Shown: positions 44,115 to 52,674 of the stretch, piece by piece | Numbering within the stretch: the first letter of the stretch is position 1 | How the letters are laid out: every line of letters begins with the position of its first letter | NCBI RefSeq assembly: GCF_042610495.1 | Contig: NZ_JBHGAP010000001.1 | Coordinates: forward strand, 1,488,001-1,552,000 | Reading direction: 5' to 3' | Length of the DNA stretch: 64,000 nt | From: RU20A sp042610495 | GTDB lineage: Bacteria > Pseudomonadota > Alphaproteobacteria > Rhizobiales > Rhizobiaceae | The notes under the pieces: generated by a model | Database searches by the model: none | What the model was told of the DNA's origin: nothing | Seen by the model: only the letters and a program-made list of their open reading frames with translations | Made by a program: the position numbers and the translations under genes

Positions 44115-44801
44115 ATGTTGAAAACGTTGCGATTGAACTCCAGGGACAGGGATACGCTGGTCAGATGCCAGCTCTTTCAGGGCGTGCGCCCGGATACGGT
44201 CAACCGACTGCTCGATGGCGCCCATGTCTCCAGTCATGAGTCCGGCGATATCCTGTTTCGTGAAGGCGAGGCTATCGACAGCCTGATGATCGTGCTGAAC
44301 GGTCTGGTGCGCGTCTATCGCAGCGGCCGTGAGGGCCGCGAGGCCGACCTCGGCGTGTTCTCCGCCGGCGACGTCTTCGGCGAGTGCGCGATCCTCTCGC
44401 AGGAGCGCATCGCCGGTGCCCATGGCCAGGCGCTCGAGCCAAGCCTGATCGCCCATATCGACATGCACCGCGCCCGCCAGTTGCTGGCCGAGGATACGAG
44501 CTTCGGCAGCGCCGTCATGGGGCTCCTGTGCCGGCGGCTGCACGATCTCCAGAATTCCCTGGCCGATGACCGGCTGCTCACCGCCCACCAGCGCGTCGCA
44601 CATTATCTTTTGCGGCATTGCCCGGAGGGCGATGGCCCCGTCAGCTTCCGTCTGCCCTTCCAGAAGAGCGTGCTGGCCGGAAAGCTCGGCCTGGCGCCCG
44701 AAGCCTTGTCGCGTGCCTTTTCGCATCTACGCCAGCGCGGCGTCGTCGTGCGTGGGCGGGTCATCGAGGTGCACGACAAGACCGCGCTGCGCGAGGCCTG
44801 A
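44115..44801 (+). CDS. Crp/Fnr-family regulator lacking Fe-S cysteines
   Basis: A 228-residue protein with a cyclic-nucleotide-type sensor domain (about 20-130), a dimer helix and a C-terminal winged helix (about 150-225; LAGKLGLAPEALSRAFSHL). The N-terminal Cys cluster of oxygen-sensing FNR is missing; only a few isolated Cys occur. This is the layout of DNR-type nitric-oxide sensors or FixK-type proteins. The ATG at 44115 follows AAGGGGAG. The FNR box upstream supports an oxygen or NO response. Confidence 0.85.
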   Translation: MLKTLRLNSRDRDTLVRCQLFQGVRPDTVNRLLDGAHVSSHESGDILFREGEAIDSLMIVLNGLVRVYRSGREGREADLGVFSAGDVFGECAILSQERIAGAHGQALEPSLIAHIDMHRARQLLAEDTSFGSAVMGLLCRRLHDLQNSLADDRLLTAHQRVAHYLLRHCPEGDGPVSFRLPFQKSVLAGKLGLAPEALSRAFSHLRQRGVVVRGRVIEVHDKTALREA

Positions 44802-44814
44802 GGGCCAGCGGCCG

Positions 44815-45699
44815 TCAGCCGGTCAACGATGCCGGCGACATCCGGAACGCCTCGCCCTCCCGGCTGACCCACCGGAACCCGTCGATGTGACCACCGCTGA
44901 CCACCAGCCCCTCGTCGGCAGCAAGGGCAAGCGCCGCCCGGCGGCTTTCCTGTCCGGTCGCAAGCGCGAGGTCGTAGACGAGCGAGAGCGCGGGATCCTG
45001 CGGCTGGAGCGCTTCCAGGTGCAGCACGTCGCCCCACAGCAGCAGGGCGCCCTCACCCTCGCCGATCCTGTAGGCGGCGTGGCCGGGCGTATGTCCCGGC
45101 ATCGGCAGACAGGTGATGGCCGGACCGACAGAACCCGGCGCGATCGTCTGAATCCGCAATCCCTCCGTGGCCGTCAGCTTGGCCGCCACATCGAAACCGC
45201 CACGCCGCGCCTGCGGTGTTGCCTCCCGCGCAGCCGGATCGGTGTAGAAGGCGAGTTCGGTTTCCGGCACCAGAACCTCGGCATTGGGAAAACGGGGCAA
45301 GCCATCCGTTACCAGCCCATAGGCATGGTCGCCGTGGAGGTGCGTGATGAAAATGCGGGAGATCGCGGCCGGCTCGACATGCAGGGCGGCAAGCGCCGCC
45401 GGCACATGCCCGAAGTTCGGCCCCCATATGCTTCCCGTCCCGCAATCGATCAGGCTGAGGCCGCCGGGCCCCTCCAGCAGAAAGGCATTGACCGGAACCG
45501 GGATCACCTCGCCGAAGCCCGCGGTGGCAGCCGCAACAGGTGCGGCGCCGTCGGGATGCGTCAGCGCGGAAACGGGCGCATTGAAGATACCATCCACAAG
45601 ACGCGTGACCGTGTAGTCCCCCACACGCATCGGCGCGCCATATTGACCGGGCTCGACGGCGAGCGCCTGCGCGGCAGGCGCCATTTTAGAGCCCGCCAT
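44815..45699 (-). CDS. Metallo-beta-lactamase-fold hydrolase
   Basis: A 294-residue MBL-fold protein. The metal site shows THLHGDHAYG, then PMPGHTPGHAAY and a downstream WGDVLHLE, with a final GGHIDGF. It resembles lactonase/quorum-quenching-like members, but the substrate is open. Its start lies close to or overlaps the ureG stop (a start at 45684 is equally likely), so it appears to be the last gene of the urease run. Confidence 0.85.
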   Translation of the reverse strand: MAGSKMAPAAQALAVEPGQYGAPMRVGDYTVTRLVDGIFNAPVSALTHPDGAAPVAAATAGFGEVIPVPVNAFLLEGPGGLSLIDCGTGSIWGPNFGHVPAALAALHVEPAAISRIFITHLHGDHAYGLVTDGLPRFPNAEVLVPETELAFYTDPAAREATPQARRGGFDVAAKLTATEGLRIQTIAPGSVGPAITCLPMPGHTPGHAAYRIGEGEGALLLWGDVLHLEALQPQDPALSLVYDLALATGQESRRAALALAADEGLVVSGGHIDGFRWVSREGEAFRMSPASLTG

Positions 45700-46300
45700 T
45701 GATGGTCAGGAAATCGACGATCCGATCGACGCCCGCACCCCGTTTCATGTCGGAGAAGACGAAGGGCCGCGCCGCGCGCATCCGCCCCGCATCCGCCTCC
45801 ATGACACCGAGATCGGCGCCCACGAAGGGCGCGAGATCGGTCTTGTTGATCACGAGCAGGTCGGAACGGGTAATGCCTGGCCCGCCCTTGCGCGGAATTT
45901 CCTCGCCCTGGCAGACGGAAATGACATAGATCGTCAGGTCCGCGAGATCGGGTGAGAAGGTCGCGGCGAGATTGTCGCCGCCCGATTCAATGAAGACGAC
46001 ATCGAGATCGGGAATACGGCGATTGAGCTCCGCGATGGCCTGCAGATTGATCGTCGCATCCTCGCGGATGGCCGTATGCGGGCAACCGCCCGTCTCCACG
46101 CCGACGATACGCTCGGACGGCAGCGCCTGCATGCGCACCAGCGCTTCGGCATCTTCCTTGGTGTAGATGTCGTTGGTCACCACCGCCACGGAGTAGCGGT
46201 CGCGCATCGCCTTGCAGAGCTTGTCGGTCAGGGCCGTCTTTCCCGAGCCGACCGGCCCGCCAATCCCCACCCGAAGCGGTCCGTTTCTCGATGCCATCAT
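45686..46300 (-). CDS. ureG: Urease accessory GTPase UreG
   Basis: A 204-residue SIMIBI-class GTPase. P-loop GGPVGSGKTALTDKLC, then TNDIYTKEDAE, the GCPHTAIREDAT metal-site region (Cys-Pro-His), IESGGDNLAATFSP and the base-recognition NKTDLAP. It hydrolyses GTP to load nickel into UreC with UreEFD. Confidence 0.95.
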   Translation of the reverse strand: MMASRNGPLRVGIGGPVGSGKTALTDKLCKAMRDRYSVAVVTNDIYTKEDAEALVRMQALPSERIVGVETGGCPHTAIREDATINLQAIAELNRRIPDLDVVFIESGGDNLAATFSPDLADLTIYVISVCQGEEIPRKGGPGITRSDLLVINKTDLAPFVGADLGVMEADAGRMRAARPFVFSDMKRGAGVDRIVDFLTINGGL

Positions 46301-46331
46301 CTGTCCTCGTCTTCCATGTGATCCCGCCGCC

Positions 46332-47039
46332 TCAGGAGCGGAACAACCGGGGTTCCATCGTTTCGTGTTGCAGCACCATCACATCGGCGATCAGCGTCGA
46401 CGACCAGAGATCGTCGAGGCACGATGCCGCCGCGCGGCGTGCGATATCGAGCGTGGTGTCTTCGATGCCGGCAAGCAGCGCCACGCCACCCGTCTGCCCG
46501 GTGACGCCCAGGCGAATCGCAGCCGAGACCGCATTGGCCGCCCCGGCATGCAGATAGGCGGCGATCGCATCGATGAGCGACACGCCATGGGCACCCGCCA
46601 CCGCCCCGACGGCAACGGCATAGGGTACATCCCGCGGCAGGCGATCGAAAAGTCCATGCGGCCAGCTTCGTGCGGCCGTCAGAAACGCCTCGCCCTGTAG
46701 CAAAGCCTCCATCTGCCGCTCTCGTCCGCCGAGCATGGAAACGGCAAGTTCGCAGATCTCGGCCAGAGCCGCCTGATCGCTTTCGGCCCGATGCGCCGCC
46801 GCCAGAAGCACGCTATCGGCCCAGACACTGCCCGAAACGAACAGGCTTTCCAGCCAGCCGCGGAGCGAGGCGGCATCCGTCACGAGACCGCTTCTCACCG
46901 CCTGCTCCAGCCCGCCGGAATAGGCGAAGGCCCCGACCGGAAAGGAGGGCGACAGCCAGGTGACGAGCCGCAGCAGACCGCGCGTTGCCGCGCCGCCCGC
47001 TTCCGCCGTCCCGTCATCGGCCCTTGGTGCCCCGGTCAT
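46332..47039 (-). CDS. ureF: Urease accessory protein UreF
   Basis: A 235-residue all-helical protein. LVTWLSPSFPVGAFAYSGGLE is the UreF signature (given in part), and PYAVAVGAVAGAHGVS is also typical. It acts as a checkpoint in nickel loading with UreD and UreG. Confidence 0.93.
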   Translation of the reverse strand: MTGAPRADDGTAEAGGAATRGLLRLVTWLSPSFPVGAFAYSGGLEQAVRSGLVTDAASLRGWLESLFVSGSVWADSVLLAAAHRAESDQAALAEICELAVSMLGGRERQMEALLQGEAFLTAARSWPHGLFDRLPRDVPYAVAVGAVAGAHGVSLIDAIAAYLHAGAANAVSAAIRLGVTGQTGGVALLAGIEDTTLDIARRAAASCLDDLWSSTLIADVMVLQHETMEPRLFRS

Positions 47040-47045
47040 GGCGAC

Positions 47046-47573
47046 TCAATCATGGTGATGATGGCCACGGGAATGGTCGTGCCCGTGGGAGTGATCGTGC
47101 CCGTGGCTGTGGGAATGACCATGCGAATGTCCGCCCCCGGCCTGATGATAGGCACCCCGCACGGGATGGAACGGCTCGTTCGCCTCGCTCACCGACGCGC
47201 CCAGCCCCTCCAGCATGGTGCGGATGACGGGATCGCTCAAGATGACGATGCGCTCCTCCTCGATCTGCGCCGGCAGGTGCCGGTTGCCGAGATGCCAGGC
47301 GAGCTCGATCAGATGCAACCGGTCACGCGGGCGGATATCGTAGACCTTCTCCTCCGCCGCGATCACCTCGACGACGTTGCCGTCATCCAGCGCCAGCATG
47401 TCGCCATGCGCCAGCATCACAGCTTCCTTAAGATCGAGCATCACCATCTCGCCATGCTGGAGATGCAGGAGCTTGCGACGCAGGTGCCGCTGGTCGTGAG
47501 CGAGGACCACGACATCGACCGGCACCGGATGCTCGGCGCCGGCAGGCAGGATGCGCGTGCAGCGCTGCGTCAT
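47046..47573 (-). CDS. ureE: Urease accessory nickel chaperone UreE
   Basis: A 175-residue protein with the peptide-binding N-terminal half, the metal-binding core (HLIELAWHLGNRHLP), and a His-rich C-terminal tail of about 30 residues made of H-S/H-G/H-D repeats, for nickel storage. The tail's DNA (about 47050-47140) is a low-complexity run. Confidence 0.94.
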   Translation of the reverse strand: MTQRCTRILPAGAEHPVPVDVVVLAHDQRHLRRKLLHLQHGEMVMLDLKEAVMLAHGDMLALDDGNVVEVIAAEEKVYDIRPRDRLHLIELAWHLGNRHLPAQIEEERIVILSDPVIRTMLEGLGASVSEANEPFHPVRGAYHQAGGGHSHGHSHSHGHDHSHGHDHSRGHHHHD

Positions 47574-47574
47574 C

Positions 47575-47871
47575 TCAGAGCACCTCGACCTTTTCGGAAT
47601 GCACCACTTCCAGATTGCGCCACGCCACCATGCCTTCGATCGCCTTCAGGAACGTCGCCACATGCGGCTGGCCGAAATGCGACTGCAGATGATCGCGGCT
47701 TTCCCAGCGCTCCACGAAGACGACGAAGTTCTCATCCTCGACATCGACGTTGACGGTGTAGTGGATGCAGCCCTCTTCCTTGCGCGTCGCAGCCGCCACG
47801 ATCTTGGCCGCCTCGATGAAGGCGGCGGTCTTGTCGGGATGGATGCGGTGTTCGGCCAGGACGTAGATCAT
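47575..47871 (-). CDS. Antibiotic-biosynthesis-monooxygenase-fold protein in the urease run
   Basis: A 98-residue ABM-fold protein with EEGCIHYTVNVDVEDENFVVFVERWESRDHLQSHFGQPH-like text (typical YgiN-type members). It lies between ureC and ureE, one base from ureE's start, so it is part of the operon. Quinone or small-molecule oxygenation is the usual family role; a link to urease is not known. The IsdG triad is not present, so it is not a haem enzyme. Confidence 0.82.
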   Translation of the reverse strand: MIYVLAEHRIHPDKTAAFIEAAKIVAAATRKEEGCIHYTVNVDVEDENFVVFVERWESRDHLQSHFGQPHVATFLKAIEGMVAWRNLEVVHSEKVEVL

Positions 47872-47936
47872 GAATGTCTCCTCGATTGTTTCCGGGTGCC
47901 CGTTGAACCGGGCATCCCGCGTGATTGCGGCAGATA

Positions 47937-49649
47937 TCAGAACAGGAAGTAGCGCTGCGCCATCGGCAGCACGGTTGCGGGTTCGCAGGTCAGAAGCACG
48001 CCGTCGGCGCGCACCTCGTAGGTCTCCGGGTCCACCTCGATATGCGGGGTCAGGCTGTTGTGGATCATCGAGGCCTTGGAGATGCCGCCGCGGGTGTTCT
48101 TGACCGCAACCAGCTGCTTGGCCACACCGAGCCGGCCGGCAAGGCCGTTGTCGAGGGCTGCCTGGCTGACGAAGGTGACGGAGGAATTGGTGCGCGCCTT
48201 GCCGTAGGAGCCGAACATGGGGCGGTAATGCACCGGCTGCGGCGTCGGGATCGAGGCATTCGGGTCGCCCATGGGCGCGGCCGCGATCATGCCGCCGAGC
48301 AGCACCATGTCGGGCTTCACGCCGAAGAAGGCCGGGTTCCAGATCACGAGATCGGCGCGCTTGCCGACTTCCACCGAGCCGATCTCGTGGGAAAGGCCAT
48401 GCGCGATCGCCGGATTGATCGTGTACTTGGCGATGTAGCGCTTGACGCGGACATTGTCGTTGTCGCCCGTCTCTTCCTTGAGCGCGCCGCGCTGACGCTT
48501 CATCTTGTCGGCCGTCTGCCACGTGCGGATCGCGACTTCGCCGACACGGCCCATGGCCTGGCTGTCGGAAGAGATGATCGAGAAGGCGCCGATATCGTGT
48601 AGGATGTCTTCGGCCGCGATCGTCTCCTTGCGGATACGGCTTTCGGCAAAGGCGATGTCCTCCGGGATCGACGGCGACAGGTGATGGCAGACCATCAGCA
48701 TGTCCAGATGCTCGGCAAGCGTATTGACCGTGTAGGGCCGGGTCGGGTTGGTCGAGGACGGGATGACGTTCGGCTGGCCGCAGATCTTGATGATATCGGG
48801 CGCATGGCCGCCGCCCGCCCCTTCCGTGTGGAAGGCGTGGATGGTGCGGCCCTTGATGGCCGAGATCGTGTCTTCCACGAAGCCGCTCTCGTTCAGCGTA
48901 TCCGTGTGGATCATCACCTGCACGTCGTACTGATCGGCGACCGACAGGCAGCAATCGATCGCGCCCGGCGTCGTGCCCCAGTCCTCGTGCAGCTTCAGCG
49001 AGGTGGCGCCGCCGAGCACCATTTCCTCGAGCGCGCCGGGCAGCGAGGCATTGCCCTTGCCGGCAAAGGCGAGGTTCATCGGAAAGGCGTCCGCCGCCTC
49101 GATCATCCGGGCGATATGCCAGGGGCCGGGCGTGCAGGTCGTCGCAAGCGTGCCATGCGCCGGGCCCGTGCCGCCGCCGAGCATGCAGGTCAGCCCGCTC
49201 ATCAGCGCTTCCTCGATCTGCTGCGGGCAGATGAAGTGGATATGCGCATCCATGCCGCCGGCCGTGACGATCTTGCCTTCGCCGGCAATCGCCTCCGTGC
49301 CGGGGCCGACGATGATATCGACGCCCGGCTGCGTATCGGGATTGCCGGCCTTGCCGATCGCCACGATCCGCCCGTCCTTCAGCCCGATATCGGCCTTGAC
49401 GATGCCCCAGTGATCGACGATCAGCGCATTGGTGATGACGGTATCGACGGCGCCCGCCGCCCGTGTCACCTGGCTCTGGCCCATGCCGTCGCGGATGACC
49501 TTGCCGCCGCCGAACTTCACCTCCTCGCCATAGGTGGTGAAATCCTTCTCCACCTCGACGAAGAGTTCCGTATCGGCCAGCCGCACCTTGTCGCCCGTGG
49601 TCGGACCGAACATGGAAGCATAGGCGGCACGCGGCATCTTGTAGGACAT
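47937..49649 (-). CDS. ureC: Urease alpha subunit UreC
   Basis: A 570-residue amidohydrolase. The nickel ligands are visible in MDAHIHFICPQQ, the carbamylated Lys in TSLKLHEDWG, the following His residues, the flap MVCHHLSPSIPED with the active-site Cys, and the Asp in the later DSQAMGR block. It splits urea to ammonia and carbamate. ATG 49649 gives MSYKMPRAAYASMFGPT; an earlier in-frame ATG would add ten residues without support. Confidence 0.96.
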   Translation of the reverse strand: MSYKMPRAAYASMFGPTTGDKVRLADTELFVEVEKDFTTYGEEVKFGGGKVIRDGMGQSQVTRAAGAVDTVITNALIVDHWGIVKADIGLKDGRIVAIGKAGNPDTQPGVDIIVGPGTEAIAGEGKIVTAGGMDAHIHFICPQQIEEALMSGLTCMLGGGTGPAHGTLATTCTPGPWHIARMIEAADAFPMNLAFAGKGNASLPGALEEMVLGGATSLKLHEDWGTTPGAIDCCLSVADQYDVQVMIHTDTLNESGFVEDTISAIKGRTIHAFHTEGAGGGHAPDIIKICGQPNVIPSSTNPTRPYTVNTLAEHLDMLMVCHHLSPSIPEDIAFAESRIRKETIAAEDILHDIGAFSIISSDSQAMGRVGEVAIRTWQTADKMKRQRGALKEETGDNDNVRVKRYIAKYTINPAIAHGLSHEIGSVEVGKRADLVIWNPAFFGVKPDMVLLGGMIAAAPMGDPNASIPTPQPVHYRPMFGSYGKARTNSSVTFVSQAALDNGLAGRLGVAKQLVAVKNTRGGISKASMIHNSLTPHIEVDPETYEVRADGVLLTCEPATVLPMAQRYFLF

Positions 49650-49766
49650 GGGTTCATCCCTCTCATCTCGTTCGGTCACGTCACTCTGGCCCTGCCTTGC
49701 GGCAGACCCACGGCATTGACGGGGCCGCCCCGGGGAAGCCTGGCGCCTCCCGCGATCATCGTCGGC

Positions 49767-50405
49767 CTATCCGGCCAGTTCCGCAGGCGCCGCCACAAGC
49801 CGGGACAGCCGGCCGGCCGCGACATGCGCCTCCACCCACAGCCGCTCGGCCTCCCACGGATGCCACTCCCAGCCCTGATGCCCGAAACCGGAAAGCAGGA
49901 TGGCGTCGCCCGCGCCCGCATGGTTCCACAGCACCTCGGCAATGACGATGAGGCCCGTCGAGGGCACCACGAAGGGCGCCGGGTCGAGCGCTGACAACTC
50001 TTGGGCCAGCCGCTTATGCGTTACCGCCGGCAGCACGACATGCCGCTTGCCATCGGCCGCACAGATCGCCGCAAAGCCATCCGTGTAGTCGTCGCAGAAA
50101 TCGTCGAGTTCGGGATGCGTCAACGACAGCGGCGCGCGCATGGCGGCAAACATCCGGGGATCGCGGATCGACCAGATCTCGCCGGCCGCCATCACTGCCG
50201 GATTGAGCCGCCACGCCGGCTCTTCAGTCATCGCCTTGCCCGGCCGGCCGGTGTTACAGACGGCAACGATATCGGTGCGATGGGCCAAAGCCCCCGCCGA
50301 ACGGCAGTCGTTGAAGCGGATCACGCAATCGGCCGAAAGGATCGCCGCCTCGGCGTCAGCCGCGACCGGTCCGTTCCCCACAATGGCAAAGCGCCGTCCC
50401 GCCAC
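49767..50405 (-). CDS. Urease operon accessory protein, glycosyltransferase-29-like
   Basis: A 212-residue protein starting with FAIVGNGPVAADAEAAILSADCVIRFNDC, the opening of GT29/sialyltransferase-like sequences. A GTG at 50405 follows GAGGAG by seven bases, 11 bases past the lprI-like stop. Rhizobial urease clusters are known to carry such a protein as an 'accessory' of unknown function. Enzyme activity has not been inferred here. Confidence 0.75.
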   Translation of the reverse strand: MAGRRFAIVGNGPVAADAEAAILSADCVIRFNDCRSAGALAHRTDIVAVCNTGRPGKAMTEEPAWRLNPAVMAAGEIWSIRDPRMFAAMRAPLSLTHPELDDFCDDYTDGFAAICAADGKRHVVLPAVTHKRLAQELSALDPAPFVVPSTGLIVIAEVLWNHAGAGDAILLSGFGHQGWEWHPWEAERLWVEAHVAAGRLSRLVAAPAELAG

Positions 50406-50416
50406 TGGGGCTCTCC

Positions 50417-50830
50417 TCAATACATCTTCAGCAGGGCTTCGAGCTCCTGCGTGCGCGAACGCGTCATCGTCGCCTTGCAGCTTTCGATCAAGAGCGGCTC
50501 CATCGTGCCGCCATGGGCGGAAAAACCCTCCGCCTCGCACTGGCCGTCGCGATAGTCGATCCAGGCGCGCTGCGCCTTGAGGAGGGCCGCTTCCGCGCCG
50601 GTCGTGAGCGCGCTCTCCGCCACCGTCTTGTCCCAGTCGGCCATCGCCTTGCGCACTCTGGGCCACAGCGCATTCAGCGCCTTGTCGGCCTTCTGGAAAT
50701 CCTCGGCCGCGCATGCGTTCATGTCCGCCTGCGTCATGGCATTGTTGCAGTCGATCGCCGGCGCATCCTCGGCGCAAACCGGGAGCGCCGACAAGAAAAC
50801 ACCCATGGCCACGACGGCAGCGCGCATCAC
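50417..50830 (-). CDS. LprI-like DUF1311 exported protein
   Basis: A 137-residue protein with a signal peptide (about 1-20, ending VCAED). The mature part has the DUF1311/LprI pattern: CNNAMTQADMNACA, then a Trp and YRDGQCEAEG with paired Cys. LprI-type proteins are lysozyme-inhibitor-like. It overlaps the ureB stop (50827-50830), so it is part of the operon though not a known urease factor. Confidence 0.8.
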   Translation of the reverse strand: MMRAAVVAMGVFLSALPVCAEDAPAIDCNNAMTQADMNACAAEDFQKADKALNALWPRVRKAMADWDKTVAESALTTGAEAALLKAQRAWIDYRDGQCEAEGFSAHGGTMEPLLIESCKATMTRSRTQELEALLKMY

Positions 50831-51132
50831 AGGCTTCCCATGACCTGCTGGCGGAACCCGTAGACCTCGCGCTTGCCCGACAGCGGGATCAGCGACACGG
50901 TCCGCGTCTGGCCCGGCTCGAAGCGCACCGCTGTCCCCGCTGGAATGTCGAGCCGCCGGCCGCGTGCGGCGTCGCGATCGAAGACGAGGCCCGCATTGGT
51001 TTCGGCAAAGTGATAGTGGCTGCCGACCTGCACCGGCCGGTCGCCCGTGTTGGCGACGTCGAGCGTCACGACATCGAGGCCGGCATTCAGCTCGATCTCG
51101 CCGGGAGCTGCGATGATTTCACCTGGGATCAT
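50827..51132 (-). CDS. ureB: Urease beta subunit UreB
   Basis: A 101-residue protein with GEIIAAPGEIELN, VGSHYHFAETN and FEPGQTRTVSLIPLSGKREV (given in parts). It is a structural subunit next to UreA and UreC. Confidence 0.95.
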   Translation of the reverse strand: MIPGEIIAAPGEIELNAGLDVVTLDVANTGDRPVQVGSHYHFAETNAGLVFDRDAARGRRLDIPAGTAVRFEPGQTRTVSLIPLSGKREVYGFRQQVMGSL

Positions 51133-51159
51133 GGGTATCGTCCTTTGGTCGAGCGGGGT

Positions 51160-51414
51160 TCAGGCCGCCTTGCCGGGCGCGCAGCCCTCGGCCTTGAGAA
51201 TACGCGTTGTGGAGGCAGGATACTTTGCCAGCATGGCCGCAGGCCGGACCGGACGGCGCACCAGCTCTCCGCCGCAATTCGGGCAGCTCCCGGCCAGCAC
51301 CCCCTCGGCGCAATCGGCGCAGAAGGTGCATTCGAAGGTGCAGATGCGGGCGCGCGCACTCTCCGGCGGCAGATCCGTGTCGCAGCATTCGCAGTTGGGG
51401 CGCAGCGCGAGCAT
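51160..51414 (-). CDS. DUF1272 small zinc-ribbon protein
   Basis: An 84-residue protein with nine Cys, starting MLALRPNCECCDTDLPP. The pattern CECC, CTFECTFCADCA and CPNCGGEL is the DUF1272 signature, probably binding zinc. It lies between ureA and ureB in the same direction. Role unknown. Confidence 0.85.
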   Translation of the reverse strand: MLALRPNCECCDTDLPPESARARICTFECTFCADCAEGVLAGSCPNCGGELVRRPVRPAAMLAKYPASTTRILKAEGCAPGKAA

Positions 51415-51423
51415 CGGCAGACC

Positions 51424-51726
51424 TCAGCGGATCGGTTCGTGCACCGTCACGAGCTTCGTTCCATCCGGAAACGTCGCCTCGATCTGGATGTCATGGATCA
51501 TCTCGGGGATGCCCTCCATCACCTGGTCGCGGGTCAGCACATGGGCGCCCGCTTCCATCAGGTCCGGCACCGAGCGGCCGTCGCGCGCGCCTTCCACCAC
51601 GAAGTCGGTGATGAGCGCGATCGCTTCGGGATGATTGAGCTTCACGCCGCGTTCCAGGCGCCGCCGGGCGACCATGGCCGCCATGGAAATCAATAGCTTG
51701 TCTTTTTCTCTCGGCGTCAGGTTCAT
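51424..51726 (-). CDS. ureA: Urease gamma subunit UreA
   Basis: A 100-residue protein starting MNLTPREKDKLLISMAAMVA, with GVKLNHPEAIALI and the final GTKLVTVHEPI, all diagnostic for UreA. Confidence 0.96.
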   Translation of the reverse strand: MNLTPREKDKLLISMAAMVARRRLERGVKLNHPEAIALITDFVVEGARDGRSVPDLMEAGAHVLTRDQVMEGIPEMIHDIQIEATFPDGTKLVTVHEPIR

Positions 51727-51815
51727 GCGTCGTCACCAATGGTTGGAGCAAATCCAGCGAAAATGGGAACCGGTTTCGCGTCAGGCGTTTGCGTCATCAC
51801 ACAGAAGTCGAAGGG

Positions 51816-52658
51816 TCAGAGTGACCAGACTTTCGGCACTGGCGCGTCTTTGCGCAAGTGCGAAATGACCGGCACGAGGATTTTTCTCAAGGCAAAACCG
51901 TCCGCCGCGACAAGCCGCGCGACGAGCCTTTCACCGGCGGCGCTGCTGACGAGGCTGACGCCGCCAAGCGCCGGGCTGATCAGCGCCCGCAGCCGCGCGA
52001 CATGCCCCTCTGCATCCGTCCCGACATAGAGGATGGTGGCGAAGGCGAGGGCGCCGCCGAGCACGGCCGGCTGCGCGGTAAGCGCGGTGATGTCGCCGTC
52101 GAGCTTCAGATTTTCCGCATGCAGCAGGCGGCCGGCGCGGCGGATGCGCCAGCGGTCCTGAAACAGCCCGCGCCGCATCGTCTCGCCCATGGCCTTGCGG
52201 CCGAGCAGCACGGCCTCCACCGCCAGAAAGCCCGCATCCGCCGCCAGATCGACCTCCAGCCGCCGCGACAGCGTCGAGCCGTCGAAGAGGATCGTCTCCT
52301 GCGGCAGCCAGGCAAGCCGGGCGCCATCGCCAACCGTTATCCGCGTTTCCACTTGCGCAACGCCGCCGGACGCGCGGTAGATGCGCTCGCAGGCCTGCGT
52401 CGTCAGCGTCAGATCGGTGCCGGCCTTGGCTTCGAAGCGCCAGGCGAGGTCGTCCCCGCCCGTCAGCCCGCCGGAAGAATTGATGAGGATCGCCTCCATG
52501 CGGCCGTCGAAGCTTTCGGGCACGCGGATCTTGGCGCAGCCTTCCTGATAGAAGGTGTCGAGCCGCGTGCGCCCGCCGGCGGGCTTCGCCGTCAACCGGC
52601 CCCGCCCCCACGCCCGCTGCGGCGCGATCATCGCAGTCTCACCCATCTGCCCTGCCAT
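51816..52658 (-). CDS. ureD: Urease accessory protein UreD
   Basis: A 280-residue protein with INSSGGLTGGDDLAW, TLTTQACERIYRA and WLPQETILFDGS, the UreD/UreH signature blocks. It forms the platform for nickel insertion with UreF and UreG. It opens the ure part just after urtE; the 89-bp gap to ureA includes a stretch (about 51751-51797) that looks like a small rhizobial intergenic repeat. Confidence 0.94.
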   Translation of the reverse strand: MAGQMGETAMIAPQRAWGRGRLTAKPAGGRTRLDTFYQEGCAKIRVPESFDGRMEAILINSSGGLTGGDDLAWRFEAKAGTDLTLTTQACERIYRASGGVAQVETRITVGDGARLAWLPQETILFDGSTLSRRLEVDLAADAGFLAVEAVLLGRKAMGETMRRGLFQDRWRIRRAGRLLHAENLKLDGDITALTAQPAVLGGALAFATILYVGTDAEGHVARLRALISPALGGVSLVSSAAGERLVARLVAADGFALRKILVPVISHLRKDAPVPKVWSL

Positions 52659-52674
52659 TCCCGTATCAGCGCCC

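Noticed and set aside
47050..47140. Short tandem-like repeats that might suggest a CRISPR or VNTR
   Set aside because: They encode the His-rich tail of UreE.
51766..51789. GGAAC-N15-CGTT on the plus strand between ureA and ureD
   Set aside because: Spacer is one base short, it points against the operon, and the stretch looks like a common small rhizobial repeat.
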